From: Sphingobacterium spiritivorum ATCC 33861
Lineage (GTDB): Bacteria; Bacteroidota; Bacteroidia; Sphingobacteriales; Sphingobacteriaceae
Reading direction: 5' to 3'
Length of the DNA: 64,000 nucleotides
NCBI RefSeq assembly: GCF_000143765.1
Contig: NZ_GL379770.1
Span: 806,001-870,000, forward strand
The notes beneath the pieces were generated by a model. That model made no database searches. It saw nothing but the letters and a program-made list of their open reading frames with translations, and was not told the DNA's origin. Below, piece by piece: positions 8,564 through 17,789 of this stretch. Position 1 is the first letter of the stretch. Every line of letters starts with the position of its first letter. The translations under genes were made by a program, and so were the position numbers.

Positions 8564-11500
8564 ATGCAATTTAATTTATACTACCTCAAATTTATAATGA
8601 GAACCCTATTACTATCAGGCCTGATGATGGTATTCCTTATGGAAATGTTACTGGCTAATAGCGTAAATGCCCAATTATTAAAAAAGAAAATTACGATTTC
8701 CGTGACAGGAAAGAATACGGCGGAAGCATTGAGACACCTGGAAGGTCATCAGATATTTATTGCTTATGATCCGGGTAAATTGAATCTGGATCTGAAAGCT
8801 ACACGAAGCCGCAAATTTGTCAACAGTACAGTCGAAGATGTACTGAAACATATCTTATCCGGCACCGGAGTAGGATATGAAGAGGTAGGGAGTTATATTA
8901 TGCTTCAACCATTGGTTGTACAGCAGCCCGGACGTTTATCGGGACGTATTATTGATGAAAGAGGACTGGGCCTGCCGAATGCAACGATCAGGATAGTAGA
9001 ACTGAACCGCAATGCACAGAGTGGGATAGACGGCAGCTATTCGTTAAGGATCCCGGCAGGGAAATATACATTGGAAGTAAGCTACATCTCGTATCAGACA
9101 CAGCGCATCAGCAATGTGCAGGTACAATCAGGGGATATCACAGCACTCAATATAGCTATGGTCGCACAGACCGCTCAGTTGGCAGAGGCAGTAGTGAATA
9201 CTTCGTTTAAGAAAGCGTCGGTAGCCGGACTCTATGCAGCACAAAAAAATGCAGCTTCAGTTACAGACGGGATTTCAGCAGAACAGATTGCCCGTACTCC
9301 GGACAATGATATGGGACAGGTGCTGAAGCGTGTCACGGGTCTGACTACTGTAGATAATAAAAACGTAGTCGTGAGAGGGATGTCTGAACGATATAATCAG
9401 GCAATGCTGGATGGAGTCGTGATCCCCAGTACCTCCATGAATAAACGTAATTTTTCTTTTGATATCATTCCGACAGAAATGGTCAGTAATGTAGTTGTCA
9501 ATAAGACTGCTACACCGGATATGTCATCTGAATTTTCAGGTGGTCAGGTATCAGTGAATACACTGGATATTCCTACGCAGAATTTCACTTCTATTCAGGT
9601 GGGTACAGGGACGAATTCACAGACACTGGGCAAAGATTTTTATCATCTCGGAAAACGATACAACAGCGAATACTTTGGCTTTTACAATTCTTCTGCCAAG
9701 CTTCCTGACGGAATGACTCCCTGGTATTGGACATCGGGTGTAGAAGTACCTCCGCCTGGTATTCCGGGACAGACGGATGATCTCACATTGCTGCCGAATG
9801 ATCCTCGTCCGTACAGCTCCCTGGATGCTATAGCACAGTCCAGACGCTTAAGTGCCGAGCCTCTTAAGTTGAATAAATACAAAGGAATGCCCAATCAGAA
9901 TTACCGGTTTTCATTAGGACGTGTGTATGATCTGGAAAACGGAATGAAACTTGGTTTTGCAGCAAGCGCCAATATTCGCAATGAGCAGAATATTGTGAAA
10001 TTCAATAACGTAAGAAGCTCAAACCGGGGCGGATTTCATTTTATAGATAGTGTAGGATTGGGTCAGAATGGTGCGGGAACTTCCTATCGTTTTAACAGCA
10101 GCAGCGGTCTTGTGGCTAATATCGGATTACAAGGAAAGGATTTTAAGGTGTCTTCCAAAAATATGTATGCCCGTACCTACAATTCAAACTATAATGAGGC
10201 TACACGATTGAATTATGAAGATCTTGAGCAAGCTCCGTTCAGAGAGCAGTATCAGCTGCCTGAGGCGATGTCTCTGCAGCAACATCAGCTGAATGTAGAA
10301 TATCTCTTGCCCTGGTCTGTCAAAATGGAAGCAATGGGAGCTGTCAACAAGATCGAACAGCAGATTCTGGATGAGCGTAAATTAAGATACACATTGACAA
10401 CTATTGTTGATGGTCAGCCGTATTTTCAAACCCCAAATTTACGCCTGCCCTCCCAAATAGGAGGTGATAATCTCTCCAGAGATTCGCGTATGTGGACAAA
10501 TGTTGATGAAACAGATTACAACTGGAAGTTTGACTTTTCGAAAAGATTCGCTACGGGAGCAAACATCAGTACGCTGGTTAAATTAGGTTATCAGGGCTGG
10601 TCGAAGAACCGGTCTCTCGATGTATTCCGGATGTTGCCTGCTGCGGCAAGGGGAAGTAATATTGAACAACCTTATGAAGTGATCTTAGACCCTCAAAATA
10701 TAGGTAAAGAAATCAATCAGGCTTATTACTGGGCGGAGAATATCAATGGCCGGATTTTCAATGGCGATATGAAAAACCATGCGGGCTACCTCATGGCGGA
10801 TCAGAAGTTATGGGAAAAATTACGTCTGGTATATGGGGTACGGATGGAATATTACCGTCTGAATAATCAACAGGCAGAGTATTGGGACAGAACATCAGGT
10901 GTAGTGAATAAGTATCTGGAGTACAGAGATCTGGTAGAAGATAAGAATTGGAGAGCATTGCCTTCTGTTAATGCAACTTACAGTGTGACCAATGATTTCA
11001 ATGTGCGAGCAAGTTATTCGCGGACTGCCATACGTCCCGATTTCAGAGAAACTTCCTTCTTTGGTTTTTATGATTATGAACTGGATGCGAATATCTCGGG
11101 CGGACTTATGACGTCATCGTTAGTAGATAATGCCGATATACGATTCGAATGGTATCCCGGTGCCGGAGAAATAATCTCGCTGACAGGTTATTACAAATAT
11201 CTGGACAAACCTGTAGAGCTGGTGATGGATCCCAGATTGAATACGCAGAAATACTTTGTCTTTGTCAATATGGAATCTGCCCGAAATCTGGGTGTTGAAA
11301 TGGAGGTGCGTAAAAATCTAAGCTTTGTGTCTTCTCAGGAATGGCTGTCCAAGTTTTATGTATATGCCAACGGTACACTGCTCAAATCTTCTGTCAAGAC
11401 ACTTAGCCCGTGGTACGTAGATGCCAATCAGGATAATGCATTGGTACAGGCTAAAGGTGCTGATCAGGATCGTCCGCTAATGGGGCAGTCTCCGTGGTTG

Positions 11501-11884
11501 TTGAATCTGGGGCTGGGCTACTGGGGAGACTATTATGGAGCTACGGCCAGTTACAATCAAAGGGGGCCGCGTACTAATCTGGCAAATACCAGCCCGAATC
11601 TCGTCGAATATGAACTGGCTCCTCGTCAGCTGGATTTTCAGATATATGCCCGCTTATTCAAAAAGAAAGCAGAAATCAAATTTAATATGGCTAACCTGCT
11701 TAACGAATGGACACGATTCTATACAAATACGGAAGCCTATGAAATGATAACACCAGGGAAAGAAGCTGATGGTTTTCGTCTGGTAAAAGGAGATAATAAG
11801 TATAACAAAGGTGACGGAGATACGATTACTTATCGTAAACAGGATGGTCGTCGTTTTAATTTGTCTTTTACCTACAATTTTTAG
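8564..11884 (+). CDS. TonB-dependent receptor with STN signalling domain
   Basis: 1106 residues; ATG at 8564, with ATG at 8597 (MRTLLL) an alternative that would start right at the signal peptide. Order: signal sequence, STN domain about 38-118 (contact for FecR), CarboxypepD_reg-like domain about 122-210, plug about 225-330 (VVVRGMSERYNQAMLDGV), then a 22-strand barrel ending in aromatic F-N-L-S-F-T-Y-N-F. It is an energised outer-membrane importer. Substrate is unknown; the barrel resembles the non-SusC outer-membrane beta-barrel family, since no SusD gene follows. It probably forms a functional unit with the beta-helix lipoprotein downstream. Confidence 0.9.
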   Translation: MQFNLYYLKFIMRTLLLSGLMMVFLMEMLLANSVNAQLLKKKITISVTGKNTAEALRHLEGHQIFIAYDPGKLNLDLKATRSRKFVNSTVEDVLKHILSGTGVGYEEVGSYIMLQPLVVQQPGRLSGRIIDERGLGLPNATIRIVELNRNAQSGIDGSYSLRIPAGKYTLEVSYISYQTQRISNVQVQSGDITALNIAMVAQTAQLAEAVVNTSFKKASVAGLYAAQKNAASVTDGISAEQIARTPDNDMGQVLKRVTGLTTVDNKNVVVRGMSERYNQAMLDGVVIPSTSMNKRNFSFDIIPTEMVSNVVVNKTATPDMSSEFSGGQVSVNTLDIPTQNFTSIQVGTGTNSQTLGKDFYHLGKRYNSEYFGFYNSSAKLPDGMTPWYWTSGVEVPPPGIPGQTDDLTLLPNDPRPYSSLDAIAQSRRLSAEPLKLNKYKGMPNQNYRFSLGRVYDLENGMKLGFAASANIRNEQNIVKFNNVRSSNRGGFHFIDSVGLGQNGAGTSYRFNSSSGLVANIGLQGKDFKVSSKNMYARTYNSNYNEATRLNYEDLEQAPFREQYQLPEAMSLQQHQLNVEYLLPWSVKMEAMGAVNKIEQQILDERKLRYTLTTIVDGQPYFQTPNLRLPSQIGGDNLSRDSRMWTNVDETDYNWKFDFSKRFATGANISTLVKLGYQGWSKNRSLDVFRMLPAAARGSNIEQPYEVILDPQNIGKEINQAYYWAENINGRIFNGDMKNHAGYLMADQKLWEKLRLVYGVRMEYYRLNNQQAEYWDRTSGVVNKYLEYRDLVEDKNWRALPSVNATYSVTNDFNVRASYSRTAIRPDFRETSFFGFYDYELDANISGGLMTSSLVDNADIRFEWYPGAGEIISLTGYYKYLDKPVELVMDPRLNTQKYFVFVNMESARNLGVEMEVRKNLSFVSSQEWLSKFYVYANGTLLKSSVKTLSPWYVDANQDNALVQAKGADQDRPLMGQSPWLLNLGLGYWGDYYGATASYNQRGPRTNLANTSPNLVEYELAPRQLDFQIYARLFKKKAEIKFNMANLLNEWTRFYTNTEAYEMITPGKEADGFRLVKGDNKYNKGDGDTITYRKQDGRRFNLSFTYNF

Positions 11885-12057
11885 GAATGAATATAAATAC
11901 CTTTTTTAAAGAGGGTTAAAAATAGAAAACAGGCTTGCGCGAGGCAGGCAAAAAATAATAATCCTGTGATCCTCCTATGAAGAATAAGTTCCGCGAATTG
12001 TCAAAATACAATCGGGAAGATAAGTAAAACTAAAAAAAGGTGAAGGGATTATGCAAG

Positions 12058-12100
12058 CTATACTACTGAACGTTATTTGCTGTCCGGCTCAGTAGCATAG
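12058..12100 (+). promoter_or_regulatory. Hairpin in the leader of the beta-helix gene
   Basis: Arms 12058-12069 (CTATACTACTGA) and 12089-12100 (TCAGTAGCATAG) pair at 11 of 12 positions. It sits in the 264-bp gap after the receptor, about 50 bp before the start of the beta-helix lipoprotein. No T run follows, so a 5' UTR structure or processing site is more likely than a terminator. Confidence 0.45.
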
Positions 12101-12148
12101 TTCACAAATTGTCTATAGGCAGCAAAGTTATTAAATTATTAACAAAGC

Positions 12149-13513
12149 ATGAAAAAGTTTTTATTCGCGGCATCTGTATGCGCAATCGCATTAGCCTCAT
12201 GTAACAAAGACAACCTGGCACCACAGGCAGATTTCAAAGCAGGTCTACCGGCTAAACCTCAGGCACACGTTCCTGTAGATGTAAATGGTTTGATCACTAA
12301 ATCATTTCTGTCAAAAGATACGGTATGGTTGATCGATGGTGTTTCTTTTGTAGCACCCGGACAAACGCTTACAATTGAAGCAGGTACTTTTCTTACTTCA
12401 GGTAATGTGAAATCTTATAATGACGAGGTGTATGGTGCTCAAAATATCCGCGGGGTATTGGTCGTTCCTAAAACTGCGAAGTTGAATGCCATCGGTACTG
12501 CAGCTGCTCCGATTGTATTTACATCTCCTAATGCTTCGGGTAGCCGCAATCCGGGTGATTTTGGTGGTGTGATTATGTTGGGTAATGCTACAACGAACCA
12601 GCCGGCTACAACACGTATCGAGGGTGTACCTGCGCCTATTGGTGTAGATGTAACTTACGGTGGAAGTAATCCTGCTGATAACTCCGGTACATTGAAGTAT
12701 GTGCGTATCGAGTTTGCTGGTTATAATCTGACTGAGAACAATGAGATCAACGGTCTGACTTTAGGTGGTGTCGGTAACGGTACTACTTTGGAAAACATTC
12801 AGGTATCCTGGGGTAAAGATGATGGTTTTGAGTTTTTCGGAGGTACCGTTAATGCGAAATATTTAGTTGCCTCTTCAAATGACGATGATGATTTCGATTT
12901 TGATTTCGGATATACCGGTACTATCCAATATGCATTGTCTCTTAAAGATCCTAACGCTACTAACAGTGTTTCCGGCGGAAATTCTGATTCTAATGGTTTA
13001 GAGTCTGATAACAATGGTGCAGGTGATGCCAGCAGACTGCCATTGACTAATCCTAAATTGAGAAACTTTACGTTCCTGGGTATTAAAGACGCAGCTGTTG
13101 CTGCAACCAAACTTAAGTATGGTAACCGTTGGAGAAGAGCTTCCTCACTGGATATCGAAAGTTCGATCATCGCAGGTTATGCTACAGGAGCTAGTTTCGA
13201 AAGCATTTCAGGAGGTAATTTCAGTAACAATGTCGTACATGGATATGCTGCTGCATTCAATGGTTCTGCTCCGGGATCAGGCAACTCGACAACAGTTTCT
13301 TCTGATGCAACCTCTTATCTTGCATTAGCAGGTGGTACTAATATTTTCTACCCTGTATCAGGTGGATTTAATCCTTTTGTTTTACGTCCTACAGCTACTT
13401 CACCAGCTTACGGAACCGGAACTTCATATAAAGGAGCTATCGATCCTGCTGTGACTAATCCTTCGCAGGTGTGGACATTCGGATGGACGCAGTTTTCACC
13501 GAAAACATATTAA
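12149..13513 (+). CDS. Surface lipoprotein, predicted right-handed parallel beta-helix, Asp-rich
   Basis: 454 residues with a lipoprotein signal (ALASCNKDN, Cys at 18). The body is rich in short hydrophobic strands, G and N turns, as in parallel beta-helices. Two notable segments are KDDGFEFFGGTVNAKYLV and, about 20 residues later, an acidic run SSNDDDDFDFDFG that could bind Ca2+ or another cation. Similar proteins in Bacteroidota are found beside TonB receptors and have sometimes been mislabelled multidrug transporters; I know no tested function. Its position after an STN receptor without a SusD suggests it is the cell-surface partner of that receptor. No enzyme motif was recognised. Confidence 0.7.
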   Translation: MKKFLFAASVCAIALASCNKDNLAPQADFKAGLPAKPQAHVPVDVNGLITKSFLSKDTVWLIDGVSFVAPGQTLTIEAGTFLTSGNVKSYNDEVYGAQNIRGVLVVPKTAKLNAIGTAAAPIVFTSPNASGSRNPGDFGGVIMLGNATTNQPATTRIEGVPAPIGVDVTYGGSNPADNSGTLKYVRIEFAGYNLTENNEINGLTLGGVGNGTTLENIQVSWGKDDGFEFFGGTVNAKYLVASSNDDDDFDFDFGYTGTIQYALSLKDPNATNSVSGGNSDSNGLESDNNGAGDASRLPLTNPKLRNFTFLGIKDAAVAATKLKYGNRWRRASSLDIESSIIAGYATGASFESISGGNFSNNVVHGYAAAFNGSAPGSGNSTTVSSDATSYLALAGGTNIFYPVSGGFNPFVLRPTATSPAYGTGTSYKGAIDPAVTNPSQVWTFGWTQFSPKTY

Positions 13514-13526
13514 TCATAATCTATAT

Positions 13527-13560
13527 AGCCTGTCGAAAATTGCTTCGGCAGGCTTTATTT
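13527..13560 (+). terminator. Rho-independent terminator
   Basis: Stem AGCCTGTCGAA / TTCGGCAGGCT (one G-U) with a 6-base loop, followed by TTTATTT. It ends the beta-helix gene transcript; some read-through into the lipoprotein gene 10 bp later is possible. Confidence 0.8.
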
Positions 13561-13568
13561 AACTCTAT

Positions 13569-14375
13569 ATGAATAGAAAAATAGTTTGCTTTTTATTACT
13601 GATCTGCGTATTAGTAATCACAGGTTGTCGAAAAGCTGAAGAAGTCAATTCGTTCACTGCATTAAGTACAGTTCAGTTTACTAATAAACAAGCTGACGGA
13701 TATGAAATAAAAATAGGAAAGGAAACTATTCCCTTCAATATTTTGAAAAAAATAATCAAGACTGATTCTGTGGAAGTCAGCGTTGTAAGTCTGGCCTCAA
13801 AGGCGGAGGTGTTGAAACAGTACATAAAATTAGAAGATAATATAAACACGTTTACCTTGTTAAAAATGGATCCCGCCGATGAACAAACGGTCGTACTGAT
13901 GAAAGGGAATGGCGGGATTGAAGGAGTGGAGCCGGAGCCGGGTAAAATCAAAGTTAAATTTGTGAATTACAATAAAGAACTGGCTTCCAATGCAGCAGCT
14001 ATACATCTGGTATTTCAGGAGTTAAAGGAATTTGACTTCGGCATGTTTATGTCCGTATATTATGATATCAGTACAGATACGGTGTTCAATGTAAGCAGAA
14101 AAGTGCCAACAGATTATACTGCACTTCCTGTTAAAAGTCCTCAGGTCAGGAGTACCGATTATGTGGGGAGATTTCTCGTCTTGAAGGCAGATAAAAAACC
14201 ATTATTAAAAGATGGAGAACCTGTATATCTTTATTTGGAGAGTTCAAATACATCTGCAGGTATTTTTATATCAACGATTCCTGACGGAATAATTTCCAAG
14301 AAGGAAGATTATTTTGATACCTGGACTCCTTCTCCGGGATGGGCATATCCATTTAGTAATTTTTTGATTAAATAA
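13569..14375 (+). CDS. Lipoprotein of unknown function, 268 aa
   Basis: I do not recognise the family. The signal peptide ends in the lipobox VITGCRK (Cys near residue 20), so it is lipid-anchored. The remainder alternates short beta strands with Lys-rich loops; a segment KGNGGIEGVEPEPGKIKVKFVNYNKE (in two halves, about residues 112-137) links what look like two beta-sandwich domains, the second resembling DUF4397-style repeats only loosely. It begins just after the terminator of the beta-helix gene and is followed 12 bp later by a small helical protein, so these two probably form one unit of the receptor locus. Confidence 0.6.
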   Translation: MNRKIVCFLLLICVLVITGCRKAEEVNSFTALSTVQFTNKQADGYEIKIGKETIPFNILKKIIKTDSVEVSVVSLASKAEVLKQYIKLEDNINTFTLLKMDPADEQTVVLMKGNGGIEGVEPEPGKIKVKFVNYNKELASNAAAIHLVFQELKEFDFGMFMSVYYDISTDTVFNVSRKVPTDYTALPVKSPQVRSTDYVGRFLVLKADKKPLLKDGEPVYLYLESSNTSAGIFISTIPDGIISKKEDYFDTWTPSPGWAYPFSNFLIK

Positions 14376-14387
14376 AACGGAAAAAAT

Positions 14388-14702
14388 ATGAAGGGAATTA
14401 ATTCACTTAAACACCAGCAGATGAAACAGGTATTGGTGGATCTCGAACATTTACTGCGGTCAGAACACGAAGTGTCTACAGCTTATGATATCAGAAAAAG
14501 TCGCGAATCGCTTGTTGCCTTACATCAGCAGTACCGAGATACATTGAATCTACTGGAAGTAATAATCAAAAAGTATGAACAGGAATCATACCATATCCGG
14601 ACTGCTTATCTTGCGAGACCTGTTCGTCGTTTGCAAAGAACTCCACACGCTATGGTGGATATCCGTCAGCTGGTCAATATGATTAATTCCCTGGCTAAAT
14701 AA
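14388..14702 (+). CDS. Small helical cytoplasmic protein, 104 aa
   Basis: No family recognised. No signal peptide. The sequence is almost wholly amphipathic helix with heptad-like spacing (HQQMKQVLVDLEHLLRSE, then LHQQYRDTLNLLEVIIKKYE), which suggests a coiled-coil or helical hairpin, with a basic C-terminal part (RRLQRTPH). It starts 12 bp after the preceding lipoprotein gene and ends before a terminator at 14734, so it is the last gene of that unit. Confidence 0.55.
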   Translation: MKGINSLKHQQMKQVLVDLEHLLRSEHEVSTAYDIRKSRESLVALHQQYRDTLNLLEVIIKKYEQESYHIRTAYLARPVRRLQRTPHAMVDIRQLVNMINSLAK

Positions 14703-14733
14703 TATAAAGAATTTTTGGGTAAAGGTTGATTAT

Positions 14734-14771
14734 GGGTCATTTTCTTGAGGAGGTGGCCCTGTTTTATTTTT
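14734..14771 (+). terminator. Terminator after the small helical protein gene
   Basis: Short stem GGGTCA / TGGCCC (one U-G) with a 14-base loop followed by TGTTTTATTTTT. It lies between two convergent genes. Confidence 0.5.
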
Positions 14772-14795
14772 GATAAGAGCATAATTCTTTCCGCA

Positions 14796-16145
14796 TTATT
14801 CGGAAAGGATAATGGGCCTGTACCCTTTAGTATCGGAGCGATAAAGTAATTGTCCCTCCTTACTGACAGTTGCCTTTTGCAAAGATGTATTTCGGGAAGA
14901 GGAGGTTCTGTTAAGGACAAAAGCTACATATGGATCCTGTTCGGATCCGAACGGATACAAGGGTAAGGAATTATGGTCAGAGATGGCATATCGGGGGATC
15001 AGGCCTTCACTGTAATCACCTTTATTGTTTTTGTTGTACAACTTGTACACCAGAGGAAGGATATGCCAGCTTTCGGCAGAGCCATTTATATTATCCGGTG
15101 AAGTCAATGTAACAGAGGCCATATCTTTACCCATGGTCGTCTCTCCGATGTGTATAATTTCTACGTAAGGGCTTAAGTTGTTAATTAACAATTCTGCTGC
15201 TGAAGCTGTATAGGAAGTGCTTAAGATGTGGATTCTGCTGAGTTGAAGGCTTTTTGAACGCAGGTCTTCTGCAGTAAAGCTGTATCCGTCGGGTTGCCTG
15301 CTGAGTGACTGCGCAAAACTCAGGCGTTGCAAACCTAAAGAAGCATTGCCCTGATACATAAGGAAAGTGTCATCTGCCTGCACTTTTGCCAGGAGCAGGG
15401 AGCAAAATGCTGCGAAAGATACCTGTCCGCCGGCATTGTATCGCATATCCAGTATTAACTCCGTTATTTTTTTCTGCCTGAAGTCTTCTGCCACCCGTAT
15501 AAGATCGTAAGCTCCGCTGAAATCGAATTGACTAAGGTATATATACCCGTAGGTTTTGTCCTGCTGTTGGATAATGCGATGTGTATATACTACGGGCTGA
15601 GCGATATAGGCAGATGCCAGTTGTAATGTTACTCCGGACTGCAGAGTTAGCCGGAGTGTATTCCTGCTAAGCGCTTTCTGTGTAAGATCTGAAACATTGG
15701 AGGGAGTGAGAAATTGATCATTCCATGCTGTAATCGTATCTCCCCGGGAGAGTCCGGATTGCTGAGCCTGAGAATAGGGGACTACCTGACTGATGATATT
15801 GTGAATGTTTCCGTTTTGAGAAATCTGGATGAAATCAAAACCAAAAGTATTCGCCAGAGTATTCCCGTAGGTACTGATGTTTTTGGTTTGCAGAATGGAG
15901 GAAAAGTGATCCTGTGGAACCAACAGCGATTTGAAATAGATATCGGGTGAGGTCTCATCCGTCTTACCGGAAGGAAGCTGATTGTTCCAGTAATAGTAGT
16001 GCTTCATCTGAGCCATTATCCACTGATTGACGGCTTTATGTGTTCCGGCAGGAGCGGGGTCATCTTCTTTTTTACAGCCTGTAAACAGGCTGATTGCAAG
16101 TGTAGAAAGTATGATAGCAGAACGAAGATGACACAGACTTTTCAT
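14796..16145 (-). CDS. S41-family (C-terminal processing) peptidase lipoprotein
   Basis: 449 residues with lipobox ISLFTGCKKED (Cys 24). A helical N-terminal region (WIMAQMKHYYYWNNQLP) typical of Bacteroidota S41 lipoproteins precedes a degenerate PDZ-like part (SGLSRGDTITAWN) and the tail-specific protease domain from about 205 (GYIYLSQFDFSG; LILDMRYNAGG). The nucleophile region reads STSYTASAAELLINNL, and the Lys of the Ser-Lys dyad is probably in GETTMGKDMA. It should act in the periplasm or at the outer membrane on C-termini of proteins. Single gene; the only near neighbour upstream is the Rrf2 gene on the same strand. Confidence 0.87.
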   Translation of the reverse strand: MKSLCHLRSAIILSTLAISLFTGCKKEDDPAPAGTHKAVNQWIMAQMKHYYYWNNQLPSGKTDETSPDIYFKSLLVPQDHFSSILQTKNISTYGNTLANTFGFDFIQISQNGNIHNIISQVVPYSQAQQSGLSRGDTITAWNDQFLTPSNVSDLTQKALSRNTLRLTLQSGVTLQLASAYIAQPVVYTHRIIQQQDKTYGYIYLSQFDFSGAYDLIRVAEDFRQKKITELILDMRYNAGGQVSFAAFCSLLLAKVQADDTFLMYQGNASLGLQRLSFAQSLSRQPDGYSFTAEDLRSKSLQLSRIHILSTSYTASAAELLINNLSPYVEIIHIGETTMGKDMASVTLTSPDNINGSAESWHILPLVYKLYNKNNKGDYSEGLIPRYAISDHNSLPLYPFGSEQDPYVAFVLNRTSSSRNTSLQKATVSKEGQLLYRSDTKGYRPIILSE

Positions 16146-16282
16146 GTATTAAAATTAATGAAGTTGTGTATTCTTTTATGTTATGTTTTGGTTAACAAAT
16201 GGTATCTTATTTTCCCGCTTACTGTTGGCGGATTTTTACCCTATGCAATTTCGAGAATTATGTTAATCGCTCCTGACTGATC

Positions 16283-16720
16283 TTATTTTGATAAGGTAAA
16301 ATTACCTTGGATCAGATCCATGTTAAACTGTCCTATACTAGTCTCTTGCAGCATTACGGATAACTTTTTTCTTATCTTTTTGAAATCATGATGTAAAGGG
16401 CAGGGGTTTTCCTTAGAACAATAATCGAGTCCCATAGCACATCCTTCAAACAGCTGCGAACCGTCAATACTCCTTACAATATCTGCCAGCGGTCGTTTTG
16501 TGTCTTCCGGGTCCATATAGAAGCCGCCGTTCGGACCTTTGGCCGATCGGATCAGTCCTTCTTTACTGAGTTGCTGCAGAATTTTTCCCAGAAAAGCTTC
16601 CGGTGATTTAATCGCTTCTGCAATTTCCCGTATGCCGGCCTTTTCTCCCTGCTGGCTGCATTGAGCTATATACATCACGGCGCGAAGCGCATATTCGCAG
16701 GTTTTTGAAAAAATCCCCAT
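16283..16720 (-). CDS. Rrf2-family Fe-S transcriptional regulator
   Basis: 145 residues with a winged helix at about 1-65 (KTCEYALRAVMYIAQ; EGLIRSAKGPNGGF) and three cysteines at 94, 101 and 107 (C-x6-C-x5-C), the cluster-ligand arrangement of IscR/NsrR-type members. It probably carries an Fe-S cluster that senses nitric oxide, oxygen or redox state. It lies 24 bp behind the cupin gene in one transcript, divergent from a truncated haemoglobin; this neighbourhood favours nitrosative stress sensing. The dyad at 17164-17195 between the two promoters is the likely operator. Confidence 0.88.
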   Translation of the reverse strand: MGIFSKTCEYALRAVMYIAQCSQQGEKAGIREIAEAIKSPEAFLGKILQQLSKEGLIRSAKGPNGGFYMDPEDTKRPLADIVRSIDGSQLFEGCAMGLDYCSKENPCPLHHDFKKIRKKLSVMLQETSIGQFNMDLIQGNFTLSK

Positions 16721-16744
16721 TTTTATAAAACACTTACTATTCTG

Positions 16745-17128
16745 TTATTCACTTGTATTTACGACTTCCTGAACACGTTTTGCTGTGTCCGAATGACTAA
16801 TGGAAAGTCTGATGATTGTATCTTCAGTTGCTGTGAGATCATGTGGAATATTGCTCTCCAGTCCGATTATATCGCCGCTTTTCATGTCATAGATTTCAGT
16901 GGCTATACCCAACCTTATTGCACCTTGTACGATATGAATAACTATAGGGAACGGACTTTTATGCGTTTTCATCAGTTGGTTGTTCTTCATGCAAATGCGT
17001 ATTTCCTTAGTAGCGGAAGTTTCCAGAATAACCTTGATATCGGGTTTTTCAGCACCATATTGCAGATGCTCATAAATGGATCGTATAGCCTTATGATATA
17101 CGGTTGATTGATTGGTGTGAATAGCCAT
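16745..17128 (-). CDS. Small cupin-like protein
   Basis: 127 residues, no signal peptide. The fold is suggested by spaced beta strands with PFPIVIHIVQGAIRLGI, then MKSGDIIGLESNIPHDLTA, which are reduced cupin motifs 1 and 2; only one metal-ligand His (NIPHD) is clear. Such single-domain cupins often accompany haem or nitrosative-stress genes in Bacteroidota; function is not established. It is the first gene of the minus-strand cupin-Rrf2 transcript. Confidence 0.72.
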   Translation of the reverse strand: MAIHTNQSTVYHKAIRSIYEHLQYGAEKPDIKVILETSATKEIRICMKNNQLMKTHKSPFPIVIHIVQGAIRLGIATEIYDMKSGDIIGLESNIPHDLTATEDTIIRLSISHSDTAKRVQEVVNTSE

Positions 17129-17150
17129 AACCTGTCCTTATTTTCGTTTT

Positions 17151-17205
17151 TAAAGATACATAAAATAATAAAGGATAAAAAAGTCTTTTATTATTTTTAT
17201 CTTTG
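17151..17205. promoter_or_regulatory. Divergent promoters with shared dyad operator (cupin-rrf2 / haemoglobin)
   Basis: A plus-strand -7 element TATCTTTG lies at 17198-17205 and a minus-strand one, TATCTTTA, at 17158-17151. Between them is an imperfect dyad, AATAATAAAGGA at 17164-17175 and TCTTTTATTATT at 17184-17195, separated by 8 bp. Neither promoter has a clear -33 TTTG because the dyad occupies that place. One regulator bound here could control both directions; the Rrf2 protein is the obvious candidate. Confidence 0.65.
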
Positions 17206-17256
17206 TTCTGTGAGAAGAGATTTTGCATTTTATGTTGTTAAATTAAGAATGAGAGT

Positions 17257-17649
17257 ATGGCAAAGCAGGATATCAGAACACTGGAAGATGTTAAATTGTT
17301 GGTCAATACATTTTACGGTCGCGTACAACAGGATACACTTATAGGACCTATTTTTAATACGATTCTGGATGGTCGCTGGGAAGCTCATCTGGAAAAAATG
17401 TATGGTTTCTGGCAGACACTTTTACTGGATCAGCACAGCTATTTCGGCAGTCCGTTTCCTCCCCATGCAACTTTGCCTGTTGAAGCGGATCATTTTGATG
17501 CCTGGCTAAACCTCTGGACAAATACGGTGCGCGAATTTTTTGAAGGAGAAAAAGCAGAAGAAGCTATCCTGAGAGGAGAAAAAATGGCAACGATGTTCCT
17601 TTCTAAAATCACGTATTATCGAAATACGAATGCAAGGCCTTTAAGCTGA
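17257..17649 (+). CDS. Group III truncated haemoglobin
   Basis: 130 residues, cytoplasmic. The 2-on-2 globin core is visible: Tyr20 (FYGRV, position B10), His70 in PFPPHATL, the distal-side His seen in group III, and the proximal His79 in ADHFDAWLNLW. Members of this group bind O2 and NO and have been linked to NO detoxification or microaerobic metabolism. It starts 52 bp after the -7 element at 17198-17205, divergent from the cupin-Rrf2 pair. A weak hairpin (17647-17667) follows the stop. Confidence 0.92.
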   Translation: MAKQDIRTLEDVKLLVNTFYGRVQQDTLIGPIFNTILDGRWEAHLEKMYGFWQTLLLDQHSYFGSPFPPHATLPVEADHFDAWLNLWTNTVREFFEGEKAEEAILRGEKMATMFLSKITYYRNTNARPLS

Positions 17650-17789
17650 GACAGAACAGCTGTGTCACAAAAATAATATGCTGAACTTAATCAGGCAGTC
17701 CTCGGTTTGCTGCTGCTGAATAGGATAGAAGTGGTATATTGAGTTCGCCTGCATCTGCCAACTATTTTCTGTGCTGACCTAAATCTTTT

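Noticed and set aside
12799..13170. Long minus-strand frame inside the beta-helix gene
   Set aside because: Composition follows the complementary strand of a clear coding gene; no start signal or family likeness.
17647..17667. Hairpin after the haemoglobin stop
   Set aside because: One mismatch and no T run; too weak to call a terminator with confidence.
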